NCBI GenBank assembly: GCA_944321085.1
Contig: CALUJY010000005.1
Span: 1-40,122, forward strand
DNA: 40,122 nucleotides
Direction of reading: 5' to 3'
From: an uncultured Barnesiella sp.
GTDB lineage: Bacteria > Bacteroidota > Bacteroidia > Bacteroidales > Barnesiellaceae_A
The translations under genes and the position numbers were made by a program. Position 1 is the stretch's first letter. Every line of letters starts with the position of its first letter. Shown piece after piece: positions 17,832-26,218 of this stretch. Below the pieces are notes generated by a model, which was not told the origin of the DNA, did not search any database, and was given only the letters and a program-made list of their open reading frames with translations.

Positions 17832-18326
17832 ATGAAAAAAGATTGGAAAAGATTGCTTCGGGAACAGCTTGTCGGCCGAATCGGTAAAGCGGATATTTAT
17901 AAAGTGGCATATTTGACGCAAGGAGAAGAGGATAACTCGGTGAGGGAGGCTCTTTATGCGTTGCTGTTCGATTCCGATAATCAGGTGGCGGAAAATGCCG
18001 CATGGGTATTTATGCATTCTGACTTGGCAAATAGCGAGTGGTTGTGCGACAAGCATGACGCCCTGAAAGACGAAGTCATGCGTACGTCTCGTGCTCCGAA
18101 GCGGAGGATGCTGCTGAATTTGTTGCTCCGGCAGCCCTTCTACGCAGCGACAGTCCGCACCGATTTTCTGGACTTCTGCATCGACCGGATGATGGCCGCC
18201 TCTGAGCCGGTCGGTATCCGTGCCTACTGCATGAAACTGGCTTATTTGCAATGTCGTTTCTTCCCCGAATTGCGCTCCGAGTTGAGAGCGGTTTTGGAGA
18301 TTATGGAGCCGGGATACCTCTCGTAG
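17832..18326 (+). CDS. HEAT-repeat-like protein of unknown function
   Basis: A 164-residue protein, mostly helical. Two or three helix pairs resemble HEAT/ARM repeats (for example REALYALLFDSDNQVAENAA and the following VFMHSDL segment), a fold usually used for protein binding. The ATG at 17832 (MKKDWKRLL) is chosen over more upstream in-frame codons because those lie inside the preceding flavin-reductase gene. It follows that gene by 11 bp, so the two are likely one operon. No catalytic motif was seen; function not recognised. Confidence 0.7.
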   Translation: MKKDWKRLLREQLVGRIGKADIYKVAYLTQGEEDNSVREALYALLFDSDNQVAENAAWVFMHSDLANSEWLCDKHDALKDEVMRTSRAPKRRMLLNLLLRQPFYAATVRTDFLDFCIDRMMAASEPVGIRAYCMKLAYLQCRFFPELRSELRAVLEIMEPGYLS

Positions 18327-18640
18327 GGGTTGAGGACGGTCAGACGAAATCTGTTGAAAAAGTTATAGATATTTTTTGGATGATTGATTTCACGCCTTTA
18401 CGTTAGTGCAATCAGTTGATACATAGACACTACTTGTGAAAGAGGTTGTTTCTCGGTTGAATTACGCCTGTTTGGAATAGTTCTATATCCCAAGTCGGGT
18501 AATCAATCGGTTTTATAGCATGGCCCGAAAACGAATATGTGCCTTGTGTAGGTTATATTTCTATTAATGCTTACGTAAGATGCAAGAATACCGTTGAAGA
18601 GAGGGTTGGGCTCTTTGTCGAATCGGTTTTGGCGGTTTGT
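18327..18640. other. Intergenic stretch between convergent genes
   Basis: About 310 bp between the HEAT-like gene (+) and thiL (-). No open frame of convincing composition, no tRNA and no repeat was seen. Its right end is the shared hairpin at 18641-18693. Confidence 0.5.
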
Positions 18641-18681
18641 AAATAAAAACCGCAGATTACCTATTTATGGGCAACCTGCGG
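18641..18681 (-). terminator. Intrinsic terminator of the punA-thiL operon
   Basis: A 12-bp hairpin (arms 18650-18661 and 18670-18681, two G-U-type mismatches, 8-nt loop) followed on the minus strand by TTTTTATTT (complement of 18641-18649). It sits 22 bp after the thiL stop. On the plus strand a T6 run appears about 7 nt after the hairpin (18688-18693), so it may also stop transcription from the HEAT-like gene. Confidence 0.85.
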
Positions 18682-18702
18682 CATGAGTTTTTTGCAGCTA
18701 TG

Positions 18703-19743
18703 TTACTCTTCGGCCAGCGAGTTCCACCCTTGGGCGCGCAACTCTATTTCGTTGCCGTCACGGGTGACAAGGCAGCACCCTAATGAGGGGGCAGTGATGT
18801 GGCCTATTACTTTCACGCCCGGTATGGCACTTACGGTTTCGTGAAGTGACAGCGGTACGGTGAAGAGCAGTTCATAATCTTCGCCTCCGTTCAATGCTGC
18901 GGTTACGAGGTTCATGTTAAACTCCTCGGCCATCAAGGCTGTTTGGTAGTCGATGGGAATACGTTCTTCGTAGACCCGGCATCCTGTGTGGCTCTGCTTG
19001 CAGATGTGAAGTAGCTCCGACGATAGCCCGTCCGATATGTCCATCATGGCGGTAGGCACGATGCCGGCCTTGTCGAGAGCCTCCACAACATCGCGGCGGG
19101 CTTCGGGTTTCAGTTGGCGTTCGAGCAGATACTCCCGGTTATCGAAGGCCGGTTTGAAGTCTTTTTCGCCGGCAAATACGCGCTTTTCCCTTTCGAGAAG
19201 TTGCAACCCCATGTAGGCAGCACCTAAGTCGCCGCTTACGCATATCAGGTCGTTTTCGCGTGCTCCGTTGCGATAGGCTATTTTACCGGCAATGCCTTCG
19301 CCTATACAGGTAATGCTGATGGTGAGCCCGGTCATAGAAGCCGATGTATCGCCTCCTACAAGGTCAACGCCGTATGTTTGGCATGCCAAGCGGATACCGG
19401 CGTAGAGCTCTTCGAGGTCTTCGACCGAAAATCGTTTCGATACCCCCAGCGATACGGTGATTTGCCGCGGCGTTCCGTTCATGGCATATATATCGGAGAA
19501 GTTTACCACCGCCGATTTGTACCCCAAGTGTTTCAGCGGCACATAGGTGAGGTCGAAGTGTACGCCTTCGAGCAGCAAATCGGTCGTTACCAAAGTTTCG
19601 CGCCCTTCGTAGTGGAGCACTGCTGCATCGTCGCCCACGCCTTTGCGGGTAGATTCGTTGGTAGGCGTTATGTCGGCGGTAAGTTTCTCTATCAGCCCGA
19701 ACTCGCCCAGTGTGGCTATCTCGGTTCTGTTCCGATTTTCCAT
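18703..19743 (-). CDS. thiL: Thiamine-monophosphate kinase
   Basis: A 346-residue protein of the PurM/ThiL ATP-binding family. Visible motifs are GVGDDAAVL near residues 35-43, TTDLLLEGVHFD near 53-64, NFSDIYAMNG near 81-90, VGGDTSAS near 118-125 and the C-terminal NGGEDYELLFT, all contacts for ATP, Mg2+ and thiamine phosphate. It makes thiamine diphosphate, the active cofactor, in the cytosol. It starts 4 bp after punA and both end at the terminator at 18641-18681, so they form one operon. Full length for the family. Confidence 0.95.
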   Translation of the reverse strand: MENRNRTEIATLGEFGLIEKLTADITPTNESTRKGVGDDAAVLHYEGRETLVTTDLLLEGVHFDLTYVPLKHLGYKSAVVNFSDIYAMNGTPRQITVSLGVSKRFSVEDLEELYAGIRLACQTYGVDLVGGDTSASMTGLTISITCIGEGIAGKIAYRNGARENDLICVSGDLGAAYMGLQLLEREKRVFAGEKDFKPAFDNREYLLERQLKPEARRDVVEALDKAGIVPTAMMDISDGLSSELLHICKQSHTGCRVYEERIPIDYQTALMAEEFNMNLVTAALNGGEDYELLFTVPLSLHETVSAIPGVKVIGHITAPSLGCCLVTRDGNEIELRAQGWNSLAEE

Positions 19744-19747
19744 TTCG

Positions 19748-20560
19748 TCAACACTCGGTTACAAGTTCTTTCATGATTTGTGTCATCAGCGGTTGGGCAG
19801 CGTTGGCAGCCTTTTGTACCTCTTCGTGTGAGCATTTCTCTACGACACCCTCTACACCGAGGTCGGTGATGACCGATACAGCAAAAACTTCCATGCCGGC
19901 ATGGCGTGCTACTATCACTTCGGGTACTGTACTCATACCTACGGCATCGCCACCTATACGTGCAAAGTAACGATACTCTGACGGAGTCTCAAACGTAGGC
20001 CCTTGTGTACCTACATACACGCCATGTTGCACCTTGATGTTGTTGCGGGCAGCTATCTCGTCGGCTTTGGCGATGAGGCGTTTCGAGTAGGCTTCGCTCA
20101 TGTCGGGGAAACGTGCGCCCAGCTCTTCGTAGTTTTTGCCGCGCAGCGGGTGCTCGGGGAAGAGATTGATGTGGTCGGTGATAATCATGATGTCACCTAC
20201 TTTGAAAGCGGGGTTCATGCCACCGGCTGCATTCGAAACAAACAGCGTCTTGATGCCCATTGCTTTCATGACGCGAACGGGGAACGTTACTTGTTTCATG
20301 TCATACCCTTCGTAGAAGTGGAAACGGCCTTGCATGGCCAATACTTCTTTGTCGCCCAAGTGGCCGAAGATGAGCTTACCGCTATGACCCTCTACTGTCG
20401 ATACGGGAAAGTGCGGTATCTGTTCGTAGGGAATTTCCACTTTGTCGGTAATATGGTCGGCGAGATGTCCCAGACCTGTACCTAAAATAATACCTGTTTC
20501 GGGACGATAGTCCACAAGAGCCTTCAAGTAGGCTGCCGTTTGGTTTATTTTGTTTATCAT
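19748..20560 (-). CDS. punA: Purine nucleoside phosphorylase (class II, trimeric type)
   Basis: A 270-residue protein matching the PNP/MTAP family. Motifs are ILGTGLGHLAD near residues 25-35 (phosphate loop), VEGHSGKL, GRFHFYEGYDM near 78-88, SNAAGGMNP near 109-117, and VGMSTVPEVIVARH near 188-201. It splits inosine or guanosine and deoxy forms with phosphate to the base and (deoxy)ribose-1-phosphate in purine salvage. First gene of an operon with thiL, driven by the promoter at 20648-20678. In many Bacteroidales this pair lies directly after sppA-lpxK; here that pair is 13 kb away. Confidence 0.94.
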   Translation of the reverse strand: MINKINQTAAYLKALVDYRPETGIILGTGLGHLADHITDKVEIPYEQIPHFPVSTVEGHSGKLIFGHLGDKEVLAMQGRFHFYEGYDMKQVTFPVRVMKAMGIKTLFVSNAAGGMNPAFKVGDIMIITDHINLFPEHPLRGKNYEELGARFPDMSEAYSKRLIAKADEIAARNNIKVQHGVYVGTQGPTFETPSEYRYFARIGGDAVGMSTVPEVIVARHAGMEVFAVSVITDLGVEGVVEKCSHEEVQKAANAAQPLMTQIMKELVTEC

Positions 20561-20647
20561 AACACTAAATGTTTATTGATTGGTTCTTGCTAATATATTC
20601 CCCTTCTTGCATACGGGTTCAAGGAGTCCTGCAAGAGATGGGAAAGA

Positions 20648-20678
20648 CAAATATACGAAAAGTATAACGCCTTGCAAA
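20648..20678 (-). promoter_or_regulatory. Consensus Bacteroidetes promoter for punA-thiL
   Basis: On the minus strand TTTG (complement of 20675-20678), a 19-bp spacer and TATATTTG (complement of 20648-20655) match the -33/-7 consensus of the Bacteroidetes housekeeping sigma factor. Transcription would start near 20641-20643, giving a leader of about 80 nt before the ATG at 20560. Confidence 0.85.
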
Positions 20679-21009
20679 ATAAGTGTGCATTATTTTGCCG
20701 GGCAATGACTTTGTATTACCATGTATTTTTGTACATACAGGATTAGTGTCTAGTTTTATCAAAATATGATTGTTTTGCTATTTTCTTAATTATTGAATAG
20801 AATGTAGGTGAATAATAGCAACATTGCGTGTATTTGTTTTTTAGAATATGCTGTTTCTCGCGAGAGACAACATGAACATTGATAAAATTATAATATTTAT
20901 TTGAGTTTCATAATGTATATCAAGAAGTAAAAAATAGTGATATTTTATGTATTTGTATAAATTTATGCTAACTTTCGGAGATTAAAGGTATAATCAAATT
21001 TTGAATATC
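20679..21009. other. AT-rich intergenic region upstream of the TPR gene
   Basis: About 330 bp between the divergent punA promoter and the TPR-protein gene, with no credible coding frame. TATTTTTG at 20724-20731 fits the -7 consensus on the + strand, but no TTTG stands at the usual 19-21 bp upstream (nearest at 20694-20697 and 20710-20713). A second imperfect candidate, TAACTTTC at about 20969, has TTTG only 13 bp upstream. The promoter of the next gene is therefore not settled. Composition is markedly AT-rich compared with punA. Confidence 0.5.
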
Positions 21010-24000
21010 ATGAAGAAAATAAAAGTGTTCATAGCATCGTCAGAAGAGTTAAGGTTGGAACGATTGGAGTTCGTCGACATGATTCAATATCTTAATCGAA
21101 TCATCAAGCCTCACGACTTAGAAATAGATCCTATCAAGTGGGAATATCTAGATGCTTCGATGGGACCTATTCACAAGCAAGAAGAGTATCAAAAAGAACT
21201 TAAAACCTGCGAGATGTGTTTGGTACTCTATTGGACACAATTTGGGGATTACACGAAAAGCGAATTAGATGTTGCATATACAGAACTTTGTGCGGGACGG
21301 AATCCGAAGAAACTCTATGTTTATTTTAAAGATTCAGAAGAGATAACTCCTGAATTGAAGACATTCAAGGATAGTTTTCCTACGAACTATGGCCATTTCT
21401 ACTGTCGATTTGAGAATGTAGATACTTTGAAGATAAATTTTCTGTTGCAGTTTATGGATTATCAGAACAAGAAGATAGGAACATTAATAAAAGTACGTAA
21501 TTCGCAGGTTGAAGTTGATGGACATCCATTTGTTACTTTGCAGAATGTGCCTTTTGTTGGAAATAATCCCGAATATCAGGAACTTTTGAGGCAGATAGAG
21601 TTAACACAGTCGCGAGTTTTGAGGTATCCAGATGATCTAGAGTTACGACAAGAGTTACATAACTTACAGGAACGACGCGAGACTATGGAGAACAATCTTT
21701 TAGATACCGCCAAACTCATCACACGGATGTCAACAACTGTTACGACAGCCAGGATAGCAGAAGCGATACGTCTTTTCGAGGCCGGAGATAACAAAGGAGC
21801 TAATGCCGTGCTCAATTTTGAAGAAATATCTAAAGATGCAGATAGCAATGTGGTTCGTTTACATGCAGTGCAAGAAATGGAGAAAGAAATGCTTCGTGCG
21901 ATAGAGCAGAATATAGAAGAATATAGGTTGAAAATCAGGACACTGTATAATATGATGGAAGTAGGATGGGTTGCCGATGTAATAAAAGTTTATGACAAGG
22001 CTGTTTCAGTGGCTCGTGGTAATATATCTAATGAGAAATTAGCCGAATTGATACGGGAATATGCAGATTTTCTTGGAGAAAACAAACAATACTATCTAAT
22101 AGGGAGTCTTTATGAAGAGACTTTGTCTATATATAGGCGTCTATCAGTAGAGAATTCACCAAAATTTGAATGTGAAGTAGCTATTACGTTAAACAATCTT
22201 GCAATGTTGCATTATGAAAAACATAGCTATGATGTAGCAGAAAGAGAATTCAGAGAGGTTTTAGAAATATATCGTCTGTTGAGTGCAAAGAATCCGGGTA
22301 AGTATGAAATAACTTTGGCTGTTACATTGATGAATCTTGCAAGTTTGCATAGTGTTACTAATCATTATGACATAGCGGAAAAGGAATGTCAAGAGTCTTT
22401 GGAGATTTATCGTCAATTGTGTGCAAAGATTTCAAAAAAATTTGAAAGTGAAGTGGCTAAAATTTTGAACAACCTTGCAAATATACATTTTAATACTAAA
22501 AACCTTATTAAGGCAGAAAAAGAGTATAATGAGGCGATGAATATCTATCGTCGGTTGAGTGTAGAAGCTCCTATGATGTTTGATAAATTTTTGGCTATGA
22601 CTTTAAGTAATATGGCAAACTTGCATCGAGATATGGGGTGTTATGATAAAGCGGAAATAGAATATCAAGAATCATTGGAGGTATATCGAAGGTTGTGTAA
22701 AAGAAATCCAGAAGCGTTTGAAAGTGATGTGGCTAATATATTGAATAAGATAGCTGTTTTGCATAGTGATAAGTGCAGTTATAAAGAGGCAGAAAGTGAG
22801 TATAGAGAGTCTTTGGAGATACTTCGTCGGTTGAGTGAAAAAAATCCGGAAGTGTATGAGGGTGAAGTGGCTAAGTCTTTGTATAATTTTGCAATTTTAC
22901 ATAGCAAAACTAGTAGTTATAGTATAGTTGAGAGTGAATACCAAGAGTCTTTGGATATTTATCGTAGGTTGTGTAGTAAGAACCCAAAAGCGTATGGGAG
23001 AGATATGGCCATGGTTTTGTATAATCTTGCGTTGTTGCATCATGACATAGAGCCTAATAAGGCTGCAAGCGAATATCAAGAGGCTTTAGAAATATATCGT
23101 AAGCTGTGTGAAGGTAATCTGGATGTGTACGAGGAAGATAAGGCTAGAATCTTGTGTAATTTAGCGATCTTGCAATATGATGCCTGTTGTTATGATAAAG
23201 CAGAGATGAATTTTCAAAAGTCTTTGGATATATATAGTCGGTTGAATAAAAAGGAACCAGAGACCTATGATAATAATATGGCAAAGATTTTAAAGAATCT
23301 TGCAATTTTGTATCGTATAATGAAAGACAATGATAAAGCTGTTGCGAAATACAACGAAGCATTGAAAATATACCGTTGGTTGAGTACAAAAGCTCCTGAA
23401 AAGTTTGACAGTGAAGTAGCCAAAATCTTGCATGATCTTGCAATGTCGCATTGTGAACAACATCTGTATAATTTAGCTGAGCGTGAATTTCAAGAATCAT
23501 TGGAAATATGTCGTCGGTTGAGTGCAAAGAATCCCGAAAAGTTTGAAAGTGATGAGGCTATAACGTTGTATAACCTTGCGACACTGCATGGTCGTAATTT
23601 GGGTTGCTATGATATGGCAGAGCGTGAATTTCAAGAGTCATTGGAAATACGTCGTCGGTTGAGTGTAAAGAATCCCGAAAAATTTAATAGCGATGTGGCT
23701 ACAACTTTGTATAATTTTGCAGTTTTGCATCGTAATTTGGGTCGCTATGATATGGCAGAGCGTGAATTTCAAGAATCATTGGAAATACGGCGCCGATTGT
23801 ATGCAAAAAATCCCAAAGGATTAGAAAGAGAAGTGGCTATATCCTTATATAATCTTGGATTTTTACATTATTTAGTTCAACGCTATGATTTGGTAAAACA
23901 GGAACTAGATGAAGCGCGTGATATTTATAGTTGTATAAAGTCTTATACAAAGGAGGATGAGACTATATTACAAACAATAACGTTTGTGTTGAACAGTTTA

Positions 24001-24012
24001 GAAAGAAGATAG
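21010..24012 (+). CDS. Large protein with TIR/DUF4062-like N-terminal domain and 13 TPR-like repeats
   Basis: A 1000-residue protein. The ATG at 21010 is preferred over a TTG at 21001. Residues 1-150 form an alpha/beta domain: K-V-F-I-A-S-S-E-E-L, a W-E near 44-45, LVLYWTQFGDYTKSELDVAYTEL near 71-93, then KLYVYFKD; this resembles DUF4062/TIR-like nucleotide-processing domains, with Glu85 a possible catalytic residue (inference). Residues about 185-350 look helical or coiled. Residues about 380-985 hold 13 repeats of 46 residues built on A-x-x-L-x-N-L-A-x-L-H and A-E-x-E-F-Q-E-S-L-E-I-Y-R-R-L, similar to kinesin-light-chain TPRs. Such architecture suits sensing or scaffold roles, including defence, but function is not known. 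It is AT-rich, stands alone, and has its own terminator. Confidence 0.75.
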   Translation: MKKIKVFIASSEELRLERLEFVDMIQYLNRIIKPHDLEIDPIKWEYLDASMGPIHKQEEYQKELKTCEMCLVLYWTQFGDYTKSELDVAYTELCAGRNPKKLYVYFKDSEEITPELKTFKDSFPTNYGHFYCRFENVDTLKINFLLQFMDYQNKKIGTLIKVRNSQVEVDGHPFVTLQNVPFVGNNPEYQELLRQIELTQSRVLRYPDDLELRQELHNLQERRETMENNLLDTAKLITRMSTTVTTARIAEAIRLFEAGDNKGANAVLNFEEISKDADSNVVRLHAVQEMEKEMLRAIEQNIEEYRLKIRTLYNMMEVGWVADVIKVYDKAVSVARGNISNEKLAELIREYADFLGENKQYYLIGSLYEETLSIYRRLSVENSPKFECEVAITLNNLAMLHYEKHSYDVAEREFREVLEIYRLLSAKNPGKYEITLAVTLMNLASLHSVTNHYDIAEKECQESLEIYRQLCAKISKKFESEVAKILNNLANIHFNTKNLIKAEKEYNEAMNIYRRLSVEAPMMFDKFLAMTLSNMANLHRDMGCYDKAEIEYQESLEVYRRLCKRNPEAFESDVANILNKIAVLHSDKCSYKEAESEYRESLEILRRLSEKNPEVYEGEVAKSLYNFAILHSKTSSYSIVESEYQESLDIYRRLCSKNPKAYGRDMAMVLYNLALLHHDIEPNKAASEYQEALEIYRKLCEGNLDVYEEDKARILCNLAILQYDACCYDKAEMNFQKSLDIYSRLNKKEPETYDNNMAKILKNLAILYRIMKDNDKAVAKYNEALKIYRWLSTKAPEKFDSEVAKILHDLAMSHCEQHLYNLAEREFQESLEICRRLSAKNPEKFESDEAITLYNLATLHGRNLGCYDMAEREFQESLEIRRRLSVKNPEKFNSDVATTLYNFAVLHRNLGRYDMAEREFQESLEIRRRLYAKNPKGLEREVAISLYNLGFLHYLVQRYDLVKQELDEARDIYSCIKSYTKEDETILQTITFVLNSLERR
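22150..23890 (+). repeat. Tandem 138-bp coding repeats (13 TPR-like units)
   Basis: Thirteen units of about 138 bp encode the TPR array. Most are diverged, but the units whose second helix starts at 23476, 23617 and 23755 are nearly identical at DNA level over about 60-85 bp (spacings 141 and 138 bp; one unit has an extra codon). This indicates recent duplication or gene conversion at the 3' end of the array, and the repeat number could vary between strains. Confidence 0.85.
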
Positions 24013-24063
24013 ATTGTCTCGTTTTGCGAAAGGTATTTGTGCTACTGATTTTTAGAGAGTTAT

Positions 24064-24109
24064 ATAGACCGTGATAGTAATATTAATTTTTACTATCACG
24101 GTCTATTTT
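24064..24109 (+). terminator. Intrinsic terminator after the TPR gene
   Basis: A perfect 17-bp inverted repeat (arms 24064-24080 and 24090-24106, loop 24081-24089) followed by TTT, about 50 bp after the TPR-protein stop. The minus-strand side has no U tract, so it serves the + strand gene. The T tail is short, but the stem is long. Confidence 0.8.
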
Positions 24110-24235
24110 AGACTTACGATGATTTGATATAATAATGAAAGAATTTTTTAGTGGAATATTTAAGGAATAAAGGTAACAATCTGTCTCCTTGGAGTTCCTA
24201 TGAGGGCCGATGGCCGGGGGCGATGTCGTTGTGCA

Positions 24236-25501
24236 TCAGATACCCACCTCTATTTGGATGCGAGCCTGCCAGCGGTCGTATTGGAATACGGCGGGGATGG
24301 CTTCGGTGGCGTAGTTGTAGGATATGTCGGCCTGTACTTTCAGCGTATGCCCTATGATATATTTGGTAACGCCGAGGGTGGCTTGGTTGTAGGTCTTGTA
24401 GCCTACGTATGGGCGTACTTGGGCTTCGGGCATGAGGGTCGAGTGGCGGGCGGCAATCTCCCAATTCTTGGGGAAGATGTAGCTTGCCTGCACATTGAGT
24501 CCCATGCCGGTATATACGTTCTGTTCCACGACATCGTCTTGGTATATGAGGGGATTGTCGCAGAGCCTGCCCATGAAGTCGGTGTAGAAGGCGAAGCCGT
24601 TATATTTGAAGATGAAGTCTACGAAATACGATTGCAGCGAACGGCGGTTGCCGTCGATAAACTCGGCGCCGTTTTCGCCCTGTACACGTACGGCACGGTC
24701 GTTGTAGCTGTATGTGCCGGCTATCATCAGTTTGGGAGTCTCTTCGCGCTCGAAGTCGCCTTCGGTAACGTCGCCCAAGGCCTTGAAACGTCCCAACGGG
24801 AAGAGTTCCACGCGAGCCGTGTAGGCAAGGCCGCTATTGGTAGATATGCGGAAGTTGCGTCCGTCGCCCGTTGTGACGGATGCTTTCACGGCATATTGGA
24901 ATGTTTTGCCGATGTGATTGTAATATTCGCCGAAGAGACCGAAGTCGCGGTCGAGATTAAATTCTGAGTTGACTATGCTGCGGTCGACGAATTGCAGGGC
25001 GCTCGACGAATTCATGCGTGCGCGGTTGCCGCGTATTTTGGTTTGTCCGAAGCCGATGTTCCAGTTGGCCGACGGCACGTAATAGACCATGGCGTCGCGG
25101 ACGATGTTCATGTTGCCATTGCTAAGCATCTTGGCGTCGTAGGGCGAGAAGCCGAGTTGGATGGAGTAGGTGAGTTTGGGGCTGAATACGTGTCCGTCGA
25201 AACGCAGCCTGATGCGCTTGATGCACGCTTCGGTTTGTGTTACCGAGAATTGGTCGTTGAGCGTTATACCGGCAAGGCTTTGCATGCGAAGCCTCAACGT
25301 GAGTTTGTATTTGTTGTCTTTTGTTTTGAAAGTCAATCCTTTGCCAACTTCTATATTGGGCATGTTGCGCAGCATTTCGCTTATTTGTTCGTCGCTATAC
25401 ACGCCTTGCGGCAAGGTGTCGTTCTCGCTGATTATCTGACTTTTTGCGGGGAGCGTCCATGCTGCTGCAAGTCCGATGAGTATGATGGCGAATTTCTTCA
25501 T
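24236..25501 (-). CDS. OprO/OprP-type outer-membrane porin
   Basis: A 421-residue protein with a signal peptide (MKKFAIILIGLAAAW, cleavage near residue 20-22). The mature part alternates polar and hydrophobic residues as in a beta barrel, with RIRLRFDGHVFSPKLTYSIQLGFS near 95-118, then VRDAMVYYVPSANWNIGFGQTK, typical of the phosphate-selective porin O/P family, and ends in a short barrel strand (QARIQIEVGI). It would sit in the outer membrane and pass anions such as phosphate or polyphosphate; in Bacteroidetes the real substrate is often unknown. It is divergent from rnpB and apparently monocistronic. No clear intrinsic terminator was seen. Confidence 0.85.
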   Translation of the reverse strand: MKKFAIILIGLAAAWTLPAKSQIISENDTLPQGVYSDEQISEMLRNMPNIEVGKGLTFKTKDNKYKLTLRLRMQSLAGITLNDQFSVTQTEACIKRIRLRFDGHVFSPKLTYSIQLGFSPYDAKMLSNGNMNIVRDAMVYYVPSANWNIGFGQTKIRGNRARMNSSSALQFVDRSIVNSEFNLDRDFGLFGEYYNHIGKTFQYAVKASVTTGDGRNFRISTNSGLAYTARVELFPLGRFKALGDVTEGDFEREETPKLMIAGTYSYNDRAVRVQGENGAEFIDGNRRSLQSYFVDFIFKYNGFAFYTDFMGRLCDNPLIYQDDVVEQNVYTGMGLNVQASYIFPKNWEIAARHSTLMPEAQVRPYVGYKTYNQATLGVTKYIIGHTLKVQADISYNYATEAIPAVFQYDRWQARIQIEVGI

Positions 25502-25815
25502 AAAACAGATATTTTGGTGGTGTCTCTATTTTTTCAAGCCCTGTTGCGCTTTGGGGTAGGGCAATGATACATCTCTTTTCAATTATAACGCAAATTTAAG
25601 ACAATATACGTTACATGGGTATTACAAATGTATGTCTTTTGAGTGACTTCTCTGTTTGTGCTTCTGTTTTTTACCCTCTTTTTATGAAGTAATTTGATAA
25701 CGATATTATCGTAATAGCTCTATTCTGAGGCGAAAGCCTTGCGGGTATGGCGGTAGTATATAGACATTTGTCACCTTTTCTCTATTCTCACCATATTATT
25801 TTTGCTGCGGAGATA
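25502..25815. other. Intergenic region between the porin gene and rnpB
   Basis: About 310 bp between two divergent genes. On the minus strand TAAATTTG (complement of 25591-25598) and TACATTTG (complement of 25625-25632) fit the -7 consensus for the porin gene, but neither has a TTTG at the usual 19-21 bp. No small ORF or repeat was seen. Confidence 0.45.
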
Positions 25816-25847
25816 TTTGGCGGTATCTTATACTTGTGCTACCTTTG
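25816..25847 (+). promoter_or_regulatory. Consensus promoter of rnpB
   Basis: TTTG at 25816-25819, a 20-bp spacer and TACCTTTG at 25840-25847 match the Bacteroidetes -33/-7 consensus. The predicted start near 25852-25855 coincides with the beginning of the RNase P RNA. Confidence 0.85.
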
Positions 25848-25851
25848 CAAG

Positions 25852-26216
25852 TACAGTAGGCCGGTCTGTCGCGCACGCAAGTCGTGTGAGGAAAGTCCGG
25901 GCAACACAGGGCACCATACTTCTTAACGAGAAGCTATCCGCGAGGGTAGAGTAGCGTAACAGAAAATAACCGCCGCCGCTGCAAAGGGGCGGTAAGGGTG
26001 AAAAAGTGGGGTAAGAGCCCACGGGTGGGGGTGGTGACACGTTCCGCCGTACGTCTTATGGGTTGTAAGGTTATGTATATCGGCGTTTGAGGGCTGCCCG
26101 TCCGAGCCGAGGGGTAAACCGCAAAGAGCTGCATGGCGACATGTAGCCAAGATAAATGGCAGACACCGTGTGAAATATCGCGGCACAGAACCCGGCTTAT
26201 AGGCTTGCTGTTTTTT
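25852..26216 (+). ncRNA. rnpB: RNase P RNA (bacterial class A)
   Basis: The catalytic RNA of RNase P, which matures tRNA 5' ends. Conserved core pieces are visible in the right order: GAGGAAAGTCCGGGC near 25889, ACAGAAAATAACCGCC near 25959, AGGGTGAAAAAGTGGGGTAAG near 25995, and near the 3' end AGATAAATGGCAGACACC and ACAGAACCCGGCTTATAGG. The 5' (ACAG, then GGCCGG) and 3' (CCGGCT, then CTGT) ends pair as helix P1. Six Ts at 26211-26216 form the tail. Length about 360 nt, usual for the family; ends are uncertain by a few bases. Confidence 0.95.
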
Positions 26217-26218
26217 AT

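Noticed and set aside
22150..23890. Tandem repeats taken as a CRISPR or satellite array
   Set aside because: They stay in frame, encode TPR-like units of 46 residues and have no spacers.
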